A DNA stretch of 64,000 bases from VAZQ01 sp963721005 (GTDB lineage: Bacteria > Pseudomonadota > Alphaproteobacteria > Rhizobiales > Xanthobacteraceae): the NCBI GenBank assembly GCA_963721005.1, contig CAVRHR010000003.1:1-64000 (forward strand), given 5' to 3'. The position numbers and the translations under genes are program-made. The notes under the pieces are model-generated. The model saw only the letters and a program-made list of their open reading frames with translations, was not told where the DNA came from and did no database searches. Positions 34,165 to 43,224 of the stretch are shown piece by piece; the stretch's first letter is position 1, and every line of letters begins with the position of its first letter.

Positions 34165-34812
34165 TCACGAATTGGCGACAAAATAATCGACCACCGGGGC
34201 CGGCGTCACGACATGATCGGGCGCAATGACGCCGACAGGAACGACGTGGTCGGCACAGGCGATCACCGTGTCGGCCGCCATTGCGATGACGGGATTGAAA
34301 TTGCGAGCGGTGAGTGCGTAGCTCAGGTTGCCGAGATAATCGGCTAGGAACGCCTGCACCAAGGCGAAGTCGGCGCGGAGCGCAATCTCGACGAGATAAT
34401 CGGTGCCATTGACCTGGACGCGCTGCTTGCCAGCCTCGGCGGCGGTGCCAAGACCGGTCGGGGTCAGGATGCCGCCCAACCCATAACCGCCGGCACGGAT
34501 GCGCTCGACGAGGGTACCCTGCGGCACGAGCTCCACTTCAAGCTCGTCCGCCATCATTTGCCGCTGCGTTTCCGGGTTGAGGCCGATATGGCTGGCGATC
34601 ACTTTTCGCAGGAGTTTGGCGGTGATGAGCTTGCCGATCCCTTTGCCGGGCATGGCCGTGTCGTTGGCAATGACCGTGAGGTCGCGCTTGCCTTGCCGCA
34701 CGATCTCGTCGACCACCGCCTTCGGCGTGCCGACCGACATGAACCCTCCGATCATCAGGCTTGCGCCGTCGGGGATCATGGCAACCAATTCTTCAAGAGA
34801 AAGGGTGCGCAT
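34165..34812 (-). CDS. CoA transferase subunit A (3-oxoacid CoA-transferase type)
   Basis: The protein has 215 residues. It has the glycine-rich N-terminus DGASLMIGGFMSVGTPKAVV and the later GGYGLGGILTPTGLGT typical of AtoD/ScoA proteins. Its partner is the next gene. In bacteria that store poly-3-hydroxybutyrate, such enzymes link acetoacetate to the CoA pool during mobilisation, which fits the phasin gene upstream. The substrate here is inferred, not shown. The gap from the preceding small gene is 75 bases. Confidence 0.92.
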   Translation of the reverse strand: MRTLSLEELVAMIPDGASLMIGGFMSVGTPKAVVDEIVRQGKRDLTVIANDTAMPGKGIGKLITAKLLRKVIASHIGLNPETQRQMMADELEVELVPQGTLVERIRAGGYGLGGILTPTGLGTAAEAGKQRVQVNGTDYLVEIALRADFALVQAFLADYLGNLSYALTARNFNPVIAMAADTVIACADHVVPVGVIAPDHVVTPAPVVDYFVANS

Positions 34813-34887
34813 CTGTTCGACAGTCTCAAAAGTCTATCGCGACCGTCTCTTGACGATCGTGGCTCTCGACACGAAAGCTCTTTCAAC

Positions 34888-35076
34888 TCAGTCGGTGCTG
34901 AACGGTCCAGCCGAGATGCTGCCTCGCGCTTCAGGGGTCAGCGTCCACACGGCCAGTTGCAGGCGCCATGCCTCTTCTTCCAAGCCTATCCATCGCAACT
35001 TACAAATGAGCTTTGCCCAATCGCGCGGCACTCGCTCATCCTCGACGGAGGCCTCGCTCTGGTTGGTGAATTTCAT
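34888..35076 (-). CDS. Small conserved hypothetical protein
   Basis: The protein has 62 residues, starting MKFTNQSEASVEDERVP at 35076 with GGGAGGAG directly upstream. RDWAKLICKLRWIGLEEEA is helical, and the end RGSISAGPFSTD resembles a recurrent tail of small rhizobial hypothetical proteins. No membrane segment is seen. It lies 32 bases after the phasin gene in the same direction, so it is probably expressed with it. Its role is unknown. Confidence 0.65.
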   Translation of the reverse strand: MKFTNQSEASVEDERVPRDWAKLICKLRWIGLEEEAWRLQLAVWTLTPEARGSISAGPFSTD

Positions 35077-35108
35077 GATCTCCTCCCGGCTTGCTTCAGG
35101 TCCAATGC

Positions 35109-35468
35109 TCACATCTTCGTGCTCCATCCATCAGGCAGCAAATCCGCGGCTCTTTTCATGATTTTCCGGGTATCCTCAGCCAGTTTCCTTCCGTCCTCCG
35201 CCGCCATCCGCATGCGCTCCGCCAGGCCTTCCTGATAAGCCGCTACCGCATCTGGAGCCGAGCTTGCCTTTGTAAGCTTGGCGGCCAGCCCGGACCAAAG
35301 GTCGGCCTCCGACTTCACGCGCGCCAGCCAGGCATCGCTGGCTTGCTCATAGGCATCGAGCAAGTCCCTCTGCAGCGTCATCATCGCGTCGGTTCGCTCT
35401 TTGCCGAGTTTGAGGAGATCCACCGGCGTCAGTTTGCCCATACCGAGATTCTCAAAGTCGCTGGCCAT
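35109..35468 (-). CDS. Phasin family protein
   Basis: The protein has 119 residues, all helical and without cysteine. MTLQRDLLDAYEQASDAWLARVKSEADL is the phasin-type coiled-coil core (residues about 30-57). Phasins coat poly-hydroxyalkanoate granules and control their size. The FNR/FixK site ends 49 bases upstream of the start, so expression is likely induced when oxygen is low and reducing power accumulates. It leads a run of six genes that ends with SulP. Confidence 0.8.
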   Translation of the reverse strand: MASDFENLGMGKLTPVDLLKLGKERTDAMMTLQRDLLDAYEQASDAWLARVKSEADLWSGLAAKLTKASSAPDAVAAYQEGLAERMRMAAEDGRKLAEDTRKIMKRAADLLPDGWSTKM

Positions 35469-35516
35469 GACGAGCTCCTCTTCCCCGCCAGCCTCGCCTG
35501 CGTCGGCCGAGGCCTT

Positions 35517-35530
35517 TTGACATAGATCAA
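35517..35530. promoter_or_regulatory. FNR/FixK-type operator
   Basis: TTGAC-ATAG-ATCAA matches the consensus. Its centre is 55 bases from the phasin start at 35468. It stands just past the end of ackA and so serves the phasin operon. Confidence 0.87.
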
Positions 35531-35558
35531 ATCCTACCGGTCAGACCACAAATGCCTT

Positions 35559-36767
35559 TCATGCCAACGCCTCGGCGCCCCGGGATACGCGCGATGCCGG
35601 CATCAGCGCCAATGTATGGCGTGCGATCATGAGCTCCTCGTCGGTCGGCACCACGTAGAGCTTGACTGCGCTGTCCTTATGCGAAATCAGCAGCTTGCCC
35701 GAGGCGTTTGCATTTGGATCGAGCCTGGCGCCCAGCCATTCCAGCTTCTGCGCGATACGCTCTCGGACAGCGGGCGAGTTCTCGCCGATTCCGGCCGTGA
35801 AGACGAACGCATCAAGGCCACCCAGCGCTGCCGCCAGCATTCCGGCGGAAAGGGCGACGCGGTGCACGAGATATTCGATCGCAAAGGCCGCGCGCGGCTC
35901 TGCGCTGGCCAGGAGCTCGCGTACATCGCTGCTGATCCCCGACAGACCCTTCAACCCGCATTCCTGATAGAAGAGGTCCTGCACTTCATTGGCCGTCATT
36001 CCCTTTTCCTGAAACAGATAGAGCACGACACCCGGATCGAGCTGGCCCGGCCGTGTTCCCATGGGCAGGCCATCGAGAGCGGTAAAACCCAGGGTGCTCT
36101 CCACACTGCGTCCGCCTGAAAGCGCGCACATGGAGGCGCCGCTGCCGAGATGCGCGACGATCACGCGGCCCGGTGCAATCTCGGGTGCAAGTTCCGGCAG
36201 TCGCCCCGCGATATATTCATAGGAGAGTCCATGGAACCCGTACCGGCGCACTCCCTCGGCATGGAAGCGCTCCGGAATCGCATAGTGATCCGCAACCGCG
36301 CTGTGCCCACGATGAAAGGCGGTGTCGAAGCAGGCGACCTGCGGCAATTGCGGGAGGCGTTCGAGCAGCGCCCGGATCGGAGCGAGATTGTTCGGCTGAT
36401 GGAGCGGCGCCAGCGAGATGTAGCGATCGAGACGGTCGAGCACGTCGCGATCGATCAGGGTCGGTCGGTTGTAATCCAACCCGCCGTGCACGACCCGGTG
36501 CCCGATGGCGGCCGGCTGAATGGCATGCGCCTGCCGCAGCCAGGCCGCCGCGAGCTGCAAGGCGGCGGGCACGTTCGGCGCCTCCGCCTGAGTGTAGGCG
36601 CGATCCATGATGACGTGTCCGTTCGCATCGCTGGCCCGCAGCCGCGGCCTCGTTCCGATGCCGTCCACCTGGCCTTTGATCTGACGCTTGAGATCGCCCG
36701 CTTCGATCCCGAAGACCTGGAACTTGACGCTCGAAGAGCCGGCATTGACGACCAGGATCGTATCCAT
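35559..36767 (-). CDS. ackA: Acetate kinase
   Basis: The protein has 402 residues. Acetate kinase makes ATP from acetyl phosphate. Motifs seen are NAGSSSVKFQVF at the N-terminus, ACFDTAFHRG, HLGSGASMCAL (phosphate loop) and GTRPGQLDPGVVLYLFQEKG. The end VVPTDEELMIARHTLAL is complete. The start is the ATG at 36767, with GAGG about 10 bases before it. With pta it forms the acetate fermentation pathway for ATP synthesis without respiration. It follows pta by 11 bases and DUF3141 further upstream, in the operon behind the FNR/FixK site at 40200. Confidence 0.96.
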   Translation of the reverse strand: MDTILVVNAGSSSVKFQVFGIEAGDLKRQIKGQVDGIGTRPRLRASDANGHVIMDRAYTQAEAPNVPAALQLAAAWLRQAHAIQPAAIGHRVVHGGLDYNRPTLIDRDVLDRLDRYISLAPLHQPNNLAPIRALLERLPQLPQVACFDTAFHRGHSAVADHYAIPERFHAEGVRRYGFHGLSYEYIAGRLPELAPEIAPGRVIVAHLGSGASMCALSGGRSVESTLGFTALDGLPMGTRPGQLDPGVVLYLFQEKGMTANEVQDLFYQECGLKGLSGISSDVRELLASAEPRAAFAIEYLVHRVALSAGMLAAALGGLDAFVFTAGIGENSPAVRERIAQKLEWLGARLDPNANASGKLLISHKDSAVKLYVVPTDEELMIARHTLALMPASRVSRGAEALA

Positions 36768-36778
36768 TGTCGCAGGCC

Positions 36779-37781
36779 TCAGGCCGCCGACACTGCCGAG
36801 GCCATCACGCGGCGCCGCGCGTGGGCATAAAGCACGGCGACCGCGCACGACGCCATCCGGCTGCGCACCGATTCGGCGCGCGAGTTGAGAACGATCGGAA
36901 CCCGCGCGCCAAGCACGATCCCGGCGCCGTCCGCTTTGGCAAGAAAGATCGAGATTCTTGGCCAGCATGTTCCCGGCCTCGAGGTCGGGCACGACCAGGA
37001 TTTGGGCCCGACCCGCGACCTCCGATCTGATGCCCTTGATCCGCACCGCTTCCGGGTCGATCGCAATGTCGAAGGCCAGGGGGCCATCAAGCACGCCACC
37101 TGTGATCTGGCCGCGGTCCGCCATCTTGCACAAGGCGGCGGCATCGATGGTCGAGGGGATTTTTGAGGTGACGGTTTCGACCGCCGAAAGCAGCGCAACC
37201 CGCGGCGCGCCGAGACCGACTTGCGTATAGAGATCGATCGCGTTCTGCACGATGTCGCGCTTGACATCGAGATCGGGCGCGATGTTGATGGCCGCGTCGG
37301 TAATAAGCAGGGTTTCAGGATAAGTCGGCACGTCCATGATAAAGACGTGGCTGATCCGACGCGCGGTGCGCAGCCCGGTCGCTCCTGATGTAACGGCGCG
37401 CATGAGCTCGTCGGTGTGCAGGCTTCCCTTCATCAAGAGCTCGCCCTTGCCTTCGCGTATCAACGCGACTGCCTTTGCGGCGGCTTCCTCGCTGTGGGCC
37501 GCATCGACCAGCTTGAAGCGCGAAATATCGAGATGATGCTCACGCGCGACCGCGTTGATCTTTGCCGCAGGCCCGACCAGGATCGGCACGATGATGCCGG
37601 CTTCGGCTGCTTCGGTCGGGCCGCGCAGCGTGGTCTCGTCGCATGGATGGACCACCAGGGTGGTGGCGGCCGGCACCTCCTTGGCCCTGGCGATGAGCCG
37701 CTCGTATTTGCTGGACGGCGGGGCACCGAATGGACCAATTGCCGCGATCGATCGGATGTCCATATCTGCCTGAATCGACAT
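36779..37781 (-). CDS. pta: Phosphate acetyl/butyryltransferase (one frameshift)
   Basis: The gene encodes about 333 residues. It is the single-domain form of phosphotransacetylase (Pta/Ptb). The N-terminal part reads KYERLIARAKEVPAATTLVV and the family core GELLMKGSLHTDELMRAV and DAAINIAPDLDVKRDIVQNA. Near 36953-36957 (a GATTC) one extra base shifts the frame. The real C-terminus FLAKADGAGIVLGARVPIV continues in another frame and ends at 36779. Without this correction the sequence would read as one long fusion with ackA, which I reject. It would convert acetyl-CoA to acetyl phosphate. Confidence 0.92.
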
Positions 37782-37828
37782 GGCTGCTCTCCTCGGCTTT
37801 CAGGATGTTTCCGGCAGAATGTGCTTAC

Positions 37829-40081
37829 TCAGGACGCCTTGACGAACACCTCGTCGCGGGCCGAAGGGAGCGCGGCGAAGTTGCGAACAGGATCGCTTTT
37901 GGTGCCGACGTCGAAGACCCTCGCCACTCGCTCCAGGCGCTCGGTATCCGCCGCGGTGAGCGCGCCGCGCGCGCTCAAAATCTCCTTGATGAGACCAAGG
38001 GCTTTGCTGCGGACGGCAGCGTCAGGCGGGAGCATCGATGAAATGGCCGCCAGGGAAGCATTTTCGTCAATCAGAAGCATATAGAACTGCTCGCGGACCA
38101 GCGCCTTGAATTCCGACAGCCCAAGGGCCGGCATGTCCTCCTGGGCGCGGCGGATGCGCCGGATGCTCTCGAAGCCGCGCTCATCGACCGCTTGCCGGTT
38201 CATGCCGGCATAAAGGAGCGCGCGAATCACGGCTTCCCGTATGCCCCCGACTGCGATGCGCGACCTCAGCTCGGCGATGCGGGAACGGACGAGCTCCGTG
38301 TGCAGAGCGCTCTTGGGAGCCCGCTGCCTTGACCGGCCGGCTGCGGACTCGATGCCGAGCGCGGCCTGCAGTGCCGGCGATCCATAGATCGCGAAAAACA
38401 TCTTCTCGGACCAGGCATCCCGCATATCACGCCAGGAATCGAGCGCCGCGATGATTCCATCGGACATGCCCTTCTGCATGACGAGGAACGGATTGTCAGG
38501 CGCAACTGGGCTCCTGTTCTCGCTCACCCATTTCGCCATCCGGCTCACGGGCGCGATCAAAGGATTGGCATCGGTGAACCATTCATATTGCAGCCGCAGC
38601 GGATGGCTTTGCCGCAGCCGATCCGCGACCGGCGCGGTGGCGAAGGCCCGCAAGAACGGCTGCGCAAATGCGCGATAAAGGGCGAGATTGCTTTCCGATA
38701 TGCGGGCCGCAGCCTCGAAGCAGCGATCGTCCGCAGCATCGTTGCCCCCGAGCGCCCGAATATCGTCGAGCGTCCTGGCCTCGCAGCGCATCACCCAATT
38801 GCCGCTGGCGAGATCCGGGTTGGCTGTATCCGCGGTCTTGTCCACGAGCACGGCTTCGTAGAGGCCGGGCGGCAGCGTATCGATCAGATCGATATTGCTC
38901 GAAAGCTCACCGTGCTCCTTGCGGGCGACTCCGGCCGAGACGAAGATTCCAAGATGCCCGACGGTCTCGTGGATCGTATAAACAATGGTCTGCCCGAAGT
39001 TGCGAATTTCGTCGACGCTTTCGTAAAGGTCCAGTATCCAACCAAGCGCCTGCTGCGGCGGCGTGATGTTGTCGCCCTTCGAGCAGAACACCACGATCGG
39101 CGAGCGGATGTTCCGCAGGTCGACCGGGGTGCCGTCGGAAGCATGAATTCTTCCGGAAGCCAGCTTGTTGCCGACGAACAATTCGTCGACAATGAACTGG
39201 ATTTCTTTGGCGTTCAGATTGACATGGCCGCCCCACCAGCGCTCGAACTCGAGATAGCGCGGCGGTTCGGTATCGATCTTGGAATAGAGATTATATTGCT
39301 TGGTCCAGAGTGTGTTCGCCGGATTGAGATTCTCGAAATTCTGCACCAGCCAGCCGCCGTCGAATTTTCCGTTCCCGAGATCGCTCGCGAACCCTGCCAG
39401 CCAGCTTCCGCCCAGAAGACCGCCGCTGTAGCGCATGGGGTTGGCACCCCGGACGCCGGCCCAATAGGAAAGCGGCGATCCCGCGACGATGACCGGACCG
39501 AACAATTCCGGGCGAAGTGCGGCGAGCATCATCACGGCCCAGCCGGCCTGGCAGTTGCCGATCACGCAGGGCTTGCCGTCAGCCTTCGGATGCAATTCGA
39601 TGATCTTTTCGAGGAAAACCGCCTCCGCCCGCGCGATATCCTCGATGGTCTGGCCCGGCATCGGCTCGGGCAGGAACCCGACGAAATAGCAGGGATGACC
39701 GGCCTTGAACGCGACGCCGATCTCGCTGTCGGCCTTGAACCCGCCGATGCCGGGACCATGCCCCGCGCGCGGATCAACGATGACGAACGGACGTTTGCGC
39801 GGGTCGATCTCGATGCCGGCCGGCGGAACAATGCGCACAAGCAAATAATTTACCGGTCGATCGAGCTTGCGGCCATCGAGGATCAGCTGCGGCTCATAGC
39901 TGAGCACATGAGGCACGCTCTCCGCCATTTGCTTGCGGTTTTGGTTGCCGCGCTCGCGCAGCACATCCCAGAACAGCACGCTGCGCTGGGCGGCATCGAT
40001 GAGATATTCCACGGCGGGAGCGAAGGAGCCGGCCAGTGATGCCGACGAGGTCCGGGAAGGCATTTGTTCCGCGAGCGACAT
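37829..40081 (-). CDS. DUF3141 domain-containing protein (PHA-synthase-like alpha/beta hydrolase)
   Basis: The protein has 750 residues. GNCQAGWAVMMLAALRPELF is the nucleophile elbow, with Cys where lipases have Ser, as in PHA synthases (PhaC). A further segment PIVVFCSKGDNITPPQQALG fits the hydrolase fold near the catalytic Asp. TIHETVGHLGIFVS fits the catalytic His region. An N-terminal helical region begins MSLAEQMPSRTSSASLAGSF. The start at 40081 has GGAGGAGG before it, and a longer frame to 40309 is not supported. DUF3141 proteins are often encoded with pta and ackA as here. Polymerase activity is not proven for the family. Confidence 0.87.
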   Translation of the reverse strand: MSLAEQMPSRTSSASLAGSFAPAVEYLIDAAQRSVLFWDVLRERGNQNRKQMAESVPHVLSYEPQLILDGRKLDRPVNYLLVRIVPPAGIEIDPRKRPFVIVDPRAGHGPGIGGFKADSEIGVAFKAGHPCYFVGFLPEPMPGQTIEDIARAEAVFLEKIIELHPKADGKPCVIGNCQAGWAVMMLAALRPELFGPVIVAGSPLSYWAGVRGANPMRYSGGLLGGSWLAGFASDLGNGKFDGGWLVQNFENLNPANTLWTKQYNLYSKIDTEPPRYLEFERWWGGHVNLNAKEIQFIVDELFVGNKLASGRIHASDGTPVDLRNIRSPIVVFCSKGDNITPPQQALGWILDLYESVDEIRNFGQTIVYTIHETVGHLGIFVSAGVARKEHGELSSNIDLIDTLPPGLYEAVLVDKTADTANPDLASGNWVMRCEARTLDDIRALGGNDAADDRCFEAAARISESNLALYRAFAQPFLRAFATAPVADRLRQSHPLRLQYEWFTDANPLIAPVSRMAKWVSENRSPVAPDNPFLVMQKGMSDGIIAALDSWRDMRDAWSEKMFFAIYGSPALQAALGIESAAGRSRQRAPKSALHTELVRSRIAELRSRIAVGGIREAVIRALLYAGMNRQAVDERGFESIRRIRRAQEDMPALGLSEFKALVREQFYMLLIDENASLAAISSMLPPDAAVRSKALGLIKEILSARGALTAADTERLERVARVFDVGTKSDPVRNFAALPSARDEVFVKAS

Positions 40082-40199
40082 GCAGGTTGCCTCCTCCACT
40101 CCGATGCCGGCGCCTCGCGCGGCGACGACGATAAATGCCTCCGACAAAAGCCTCCCTAAGCTCTCATTGATGCAAATAGCTCGTGATGGCACCGGTTTC

Positions 40200-40213
40200 T
40201 TGACATTTATCAA
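40200..40213. promoter_or_regulatory. FNR/FixK-type operator
   Basis: TTGAC-ATTT-ATCAA matches the consensus, with its centre 125 bases from the DUF3141 start. Together with the site at 40512 it lies in a 515-base divergent gap that holds no gene. Confidence 0.8.
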
Positions 40214-40511
40214 TTCGGAAGGAGCTGGCGGCCTGATCGCCCTTCCGTGCTCGGGCTCGTCCCGAGTCTTGGCGATGGGTTCGGAGATCACGTCCATTTG
40301 TCTGGGCATGCGCGCGTCTCAACGCGCGAGCATCGGCGCCCGATCGCATCGACGTCTCCCCCTTGCGGCTTCGACCAACTGGTTCATGGAAGGCCCCTTA
40401 TGACAGGAGCCAACGTCGCGTTTTTGTCACGGACTCTGCGGCTTTCGACCTCCAGGACCGCCTGGGACTCCTGCGCTTGGCAAATCCGACGGTACTCGAG
40501 TAGCGACCGAA

Positions 40512-40525
40512 TTGACCTATATCAA
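40512..40525. promoter_or_regulatory. FNR/FixK-type operator
   Basis: TTGAC-CTAT-ATCAA matches the consensus, with its centre 78 bases from the start of the Spy-like gene at 40597. Confidence 0.87.
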
Positions 40526-40596
40526 GTTCGCCACCGGCAAGAAGGGTACGGGAGAAGCGTGAGGTTTCCCGGGTGGCAACAATCTAGGAGATTCCT

Positions 40597-41118
40597 ATGC
40601 TGAAGATCGCAGCCGCCGGTGTGGCATCCATCATTTTGAGCGTCACGCCCCTTGCTCATGCGCAGACCCCTCCCCGCGGGGCGGCGGAGCGCTCAAGCGC
40701 CGCCGATTTAAGGAGTCTGACAGATTTACGGATCAACATCATCAAGGCGGCGCTGCAGCTTACGCCTGACCAGGAAAAACTCTGGCCGGCCGTCGAAAAT
40801 GCCATTCGCCAGCGGGCCAAGGACCGGGAAGCCCGCCTCGCGGGCGTGGCGCAAACTGTAGGAGAACGGAGCGACGCCGGTGCCCTCAACTCGATACGCG
40901 ACCGTAATCCGGTCGAGTTCATGCACCGCCGCGCCGCTGCCACGGCCCAACGATCCGCCGACCTGAACAAGCTCGCTGATGCCTGGCAGCCTCTTTATCA
41001 GACTTTCACGCCCGACCAGAAGAAGCGGATGGGTTTCCTCGCGATCTCGGTCGCTCGCGACATGATGGCACGCGCCGAGCGGCGTCGCATGGCATCCGAT
41101 GACGAAGACAATGATTGA
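40597..41118 (+). CDS. Spy/CpxP-like LTXXQ-motif periplasmic protein
   Basis: The protein has 173 residues with a signal peptide (MLKIAAAGVASIILSVTPLA, cleavage near AHA/QTPP). It contains ALQLTPDQEKLWPAVENAI and YQTFTPDQKKRMGFLAIS, two LTxxQ-like motifs that define the Spy/CpxP helical fold. Such periplasmic chaperones protect folding proteins in envelope stress. The spacing and helix length fit the alphaproteobacterial branch. An acidic tail (ASDDEDND) closes it. The FNR/FixK site suggests induction under oxygen limitation. Confidence 0.82.
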   Translation: MLKIAAAGVASIILSVTPLAHAQTPPRGAAERSSAADLRSLTDLRINIIKAALQLTPDQEKLWPAVENAIRQRAKDREARLAGVAQTVGERSDAGALNSIRDRNPVEFMHRRAAATAQRSADLNKLADAWQPLYQTFTPDQKKRMGFLAISVARDMMARAERRRMASDDEDND

Positions 41119-41260
41119 GCTGCGGCCGCATTTCACTTCCGCCCCTCCCGACCGGTCTCCCAGCGCTGACCAAAGCGTCGAGCTTCTTCAGCCTGGGAGT
41201 ACACGATCCATCTCCGCCAATCCTGGTGGAGGGCTTTTCACCACTGAACGGAGAATCGTC

Positions 41261-41773
41261 ATGACCCATCGTCAACTGATTTCCCTCGTTGCGGTCGCAG
41301 CGCTCGGTATCGTGAGCGTTTCGGCCGACGCCTTCGCGGCGCGCGGCGGTGCGCGTGGCGGCGCCGTAGCGAATCGTGGTGCCGTCGGAGTTCGCGGCGG
41401 CGCCATTGCCAATCGTGCTGCCGTCGGAGTTGGCGGCGGCATCGCGTATCGCGGCGCCGGATATGGCGGCGGGGCCTATCGGGGCGGCTATTATCGCCCA
41501 GGCGTCGGGCTTGCGGCGGGCGCGGTTGTGGGCGGAGCCATAGCAGCGTCGCAGTACGGCAATTACGGGTACGGCAATTACGGGTACGGCGGTTACGGGT
41601 ACGGCGGTTACGGGTACGACAACAGCTACTACGGATCTAATCCGGGCTACGCTGCGAGCTACTCCACGTCGGGAGACCAGGACGCCGCCTACTGCGCGCA
41701 ACGATTCAAATCGTACGATGCCGGCTCGGGGACCTATTTGGGCTATGACGGGCAGCGTCATCCGTGTCCGTGA
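41261..41773 (+). CDS. BA14K-like glycine/tyrosine-rich secreted protein
   Basis: The protein has 170 residues with a signal peptide (MTHRQLISLVAVAALGIVS, cleavage near AFA/ARGG). A Gly/Ala/Arg-rich part is followed by Tyr-Gly repeats (NYGYGNYGYGGYGYGGYGY). The C-terminus AYCAQRFKSYDAGSGTYLGY and HPCP matches the BA14K domain, first described as a Brucella immunoreactive lectin-like protein. The two cysteines are conserved in that domain. Start 41261 has GGAGAATC upstream. It follows the Spy-like gene by 142 bases and has no operator of its own. Confidence 0.8.
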   Translation: MTHRQLISLVAVAALGIVSVSADAFAARGGARGGAVANRGAVGVRGGAIANRAAVGVGGGIAYRGAGYGGGAYRGGYYRPGVGLAAGAVVGGAIAASQYGNYGYGNYGYGGYGYGGYGYDNSYYGSNPGYAASYSTSGDQDAAYCAQRFKSYDAGSGTYLGYDGQRHPCP

Positions 41774-41852
41774 GGACCAAATCTGTCTGATCGCTCGTGC
41801 AATACGGCAAAGCTGCGGCGTCTCGGAAGCATATGGTCGCAAGTCTCCGAGA

Positions 41853-41866
41853 TTGACCTAAATCAA
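41853..41866. promoter_or_regulatory. FNR/FixK-type operator
   Basis: TTGAC-CTAA-ATCAA matches the consensus. Its centre is 98 bases from the ATG at 41958. Confidence 0.85.
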
Positions 41867-41957
41867 AACTCGGTCGGAGATCGTATCAACCCGGCCGAGA
41901 AGCCATAATCTGCTCGTTTCTCCTCACCTGAAAGCGAGTGTTGTAGGGAGATTGAAG

Positions 41958-42437
41958 ATGAATCCTCGCACCAGGACGGCAACCGCTGCCTTGATCGCCA
42001 CAACCGTCTCATGCTTTGCCGGCTGTGCCGGCGCAGCGCCCTTGAGTGCTCCTCTAGCCCTGCGGGACGCAATCACTCCGACATTGCAGACAGTCCAGTG
42101 GCGTGGAGGGGGGTGGCATGGCGGCTGGGGCGGCTGGCATGGTGGTTGGGGGGGCCGGGGTGTTGGCGTCGCCGCCGGCGCGTTCATTGGTGGCGCGCTC
42201 GCAGGCGGCCCCTACTACGGCTATAATTACGGCTACTACGCCCCATCGTACTACGGCTACTATTCTCCAGCCTACTACGACGAATACGCTCCGGCCTATT
42301 ACGACGAATACGCTCCGGCCTATTACGGCGACTACAGCTACGGCCCATATTATCGGGGCTATCGGTACGCGCCGCGGTTCTATGGGGGCTATTGGCCCGG
42401 CTACCGGAGCATTTTCCTTGGGCACCGGTACCGGTGA
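41958..42437 (+). CDS. Tyrosine/glycine-rich secreted or surface protein
   Basis: The protein has 159 residues. Its N-terminus MNPRTRTATAALIATTVSCF resembles a signal peptide, with CAGAA beyond that could be a lipobox-like cleavage. A Gly/Trp-rich stretch (WHGGWGGWHGGWGG) is followed by a glycine helix (GVAAGAFIGGALAGGPYYGY). A tyrosine-rich tail with the repeat AYYDEYAPAYYDEYAPAYYG comes last. No enzyme motif is seen. Start 41958 has GGGAGATTGAAG upstream. It is probably an envelope or matrix protein, by composition only. Confidence 0.65.
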   Translation: MNPRTRTATAALIATTVSCFAGCAGAAPLSAPLALRDAITPTLQTVQWRGGGWHGGWGGWHGGWGGRGVGVAAGAFIGGALAGGPYYGYNYGYYAPSYYGYYSPAYYDEYAPAYYDEYAPAYYGDYSYGPYYRGYRYAPRFYGGYWPGYRSIFLGHRYR

Positions 42438-42730
42438 ACGGCCGACACTACCTGGCTGCTGAATAACAGTTGCTCGTGCGCCGGCGAAAATGCTGGCGCG
42501 TTGCCACCCATGTAAAATCGCTCCGCGACCTTTCGGGCCAATTCGCGCCCATGCACCGGGCTCGATCTCGCAATCTGATCAGCGTCGTTGGCTCGGCGGC
42601 TCCGAGCCGGGCACCGCATCCATCGGCGCGATAGCTGATTTTGGAAGCCGGCCGAACAAAACGCTCACACGCCGGAATGCCCCCAATGGACAATCGCTTG
42701 TTAGGTCGTCGCCACCAGCATACGGCGCTG

Positions 42731-43162
42731 CTAGCATCTGGTCTCGACACCAGTGATCGTGCCATCGTCGAGATAGTGCACAATCGGGCACTCACGGCTA
42801 TTGGAGCTGGTAGGGGCCGGCTTCCCTTTCCGCATCTGCTTCACGTCCCTCGTCATTTCAAGGCACGTGAGCCACTCCGTATAGCTCGGCAGGAATTCAT
42901 TTGGATGAATACACTGACCTTTGTCGGAAGCCGGGACATTTGCCCAAGTCTTGTCGAGTTGATTGCGCGCGTCGGTCTCGTCGTCCAGACACGACTTGTA
43001 GATGTCGGTTGTCACGCTGACGACCGCCGAGACCGCCCGCTCGGAGGCGTGACACGCATATTCGATGTCAAGCTTCGGAACCCCGCCGTCCCTTGCGACT
43101 GCCGTCGAAGCCGCGGTAACAACGGCGACGACCGAGATGACAATTTTCAGCCTATTGGTCAT
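42731..43162 (-). CDS. Secreted conserved hypothetical protein with paired cysteines
   Basis: The protein has 143 residues with a signal peptide (MTNRLKIVISVVAVVTAAST, cleavage near AVA/RDGG). The mature part contains YACHASERAVSAV, YKSCLDDETDARNQLDKTWA, KGQCIHPNEF and LPSYTEWLTCLEMTRDVKQM. The four cysteines may form two disulfides. From memory, similar rhizobial hypotheticals share the C...C(x)D...QL...W...C...PSYxEWLTCLEM pattern. The start is preceded by AGGAGGTAGG, an excellent ribosome binding site. It is downstream of the small gene at 43225 and may share the operator at 43531. Confidence 0.7.
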   Translation of the reverse strand: MTNRLKIVISVVAVVTAASTAVARDGGVPKLDIEYACHASERAVSAVVSVTTDIYKSCLDDETDARNQLDKTWANVPASDKGQCIHPNEFLPSYTEWLTCLEMTRDVKQMRKGKPAPTSSNSRECPIVHYLDDGTITGVETRC

Positions 43163-43224
43163 GGAACCTACCTCCTGTGACTGCCTTGGAATGTCCCGAC
43201 CGGCCGCGTCGGTCTCGAGCCGCC

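Noticed and set aside
34842..34860. FNR/FixK site before the CoA transferase genes
   Set aside because: TTGAC is present but the partner half reads GTGGC, so the palindrome is absent.
35559..37781. A single 740-residue fusion of phosphotransacetylase and acetate kinase
   Set aside because: The true pta C-terminus continues in another frame and ends at 36779, before the normal ackA start at 36767. The fusion arises from a one-base lesion near 36955.
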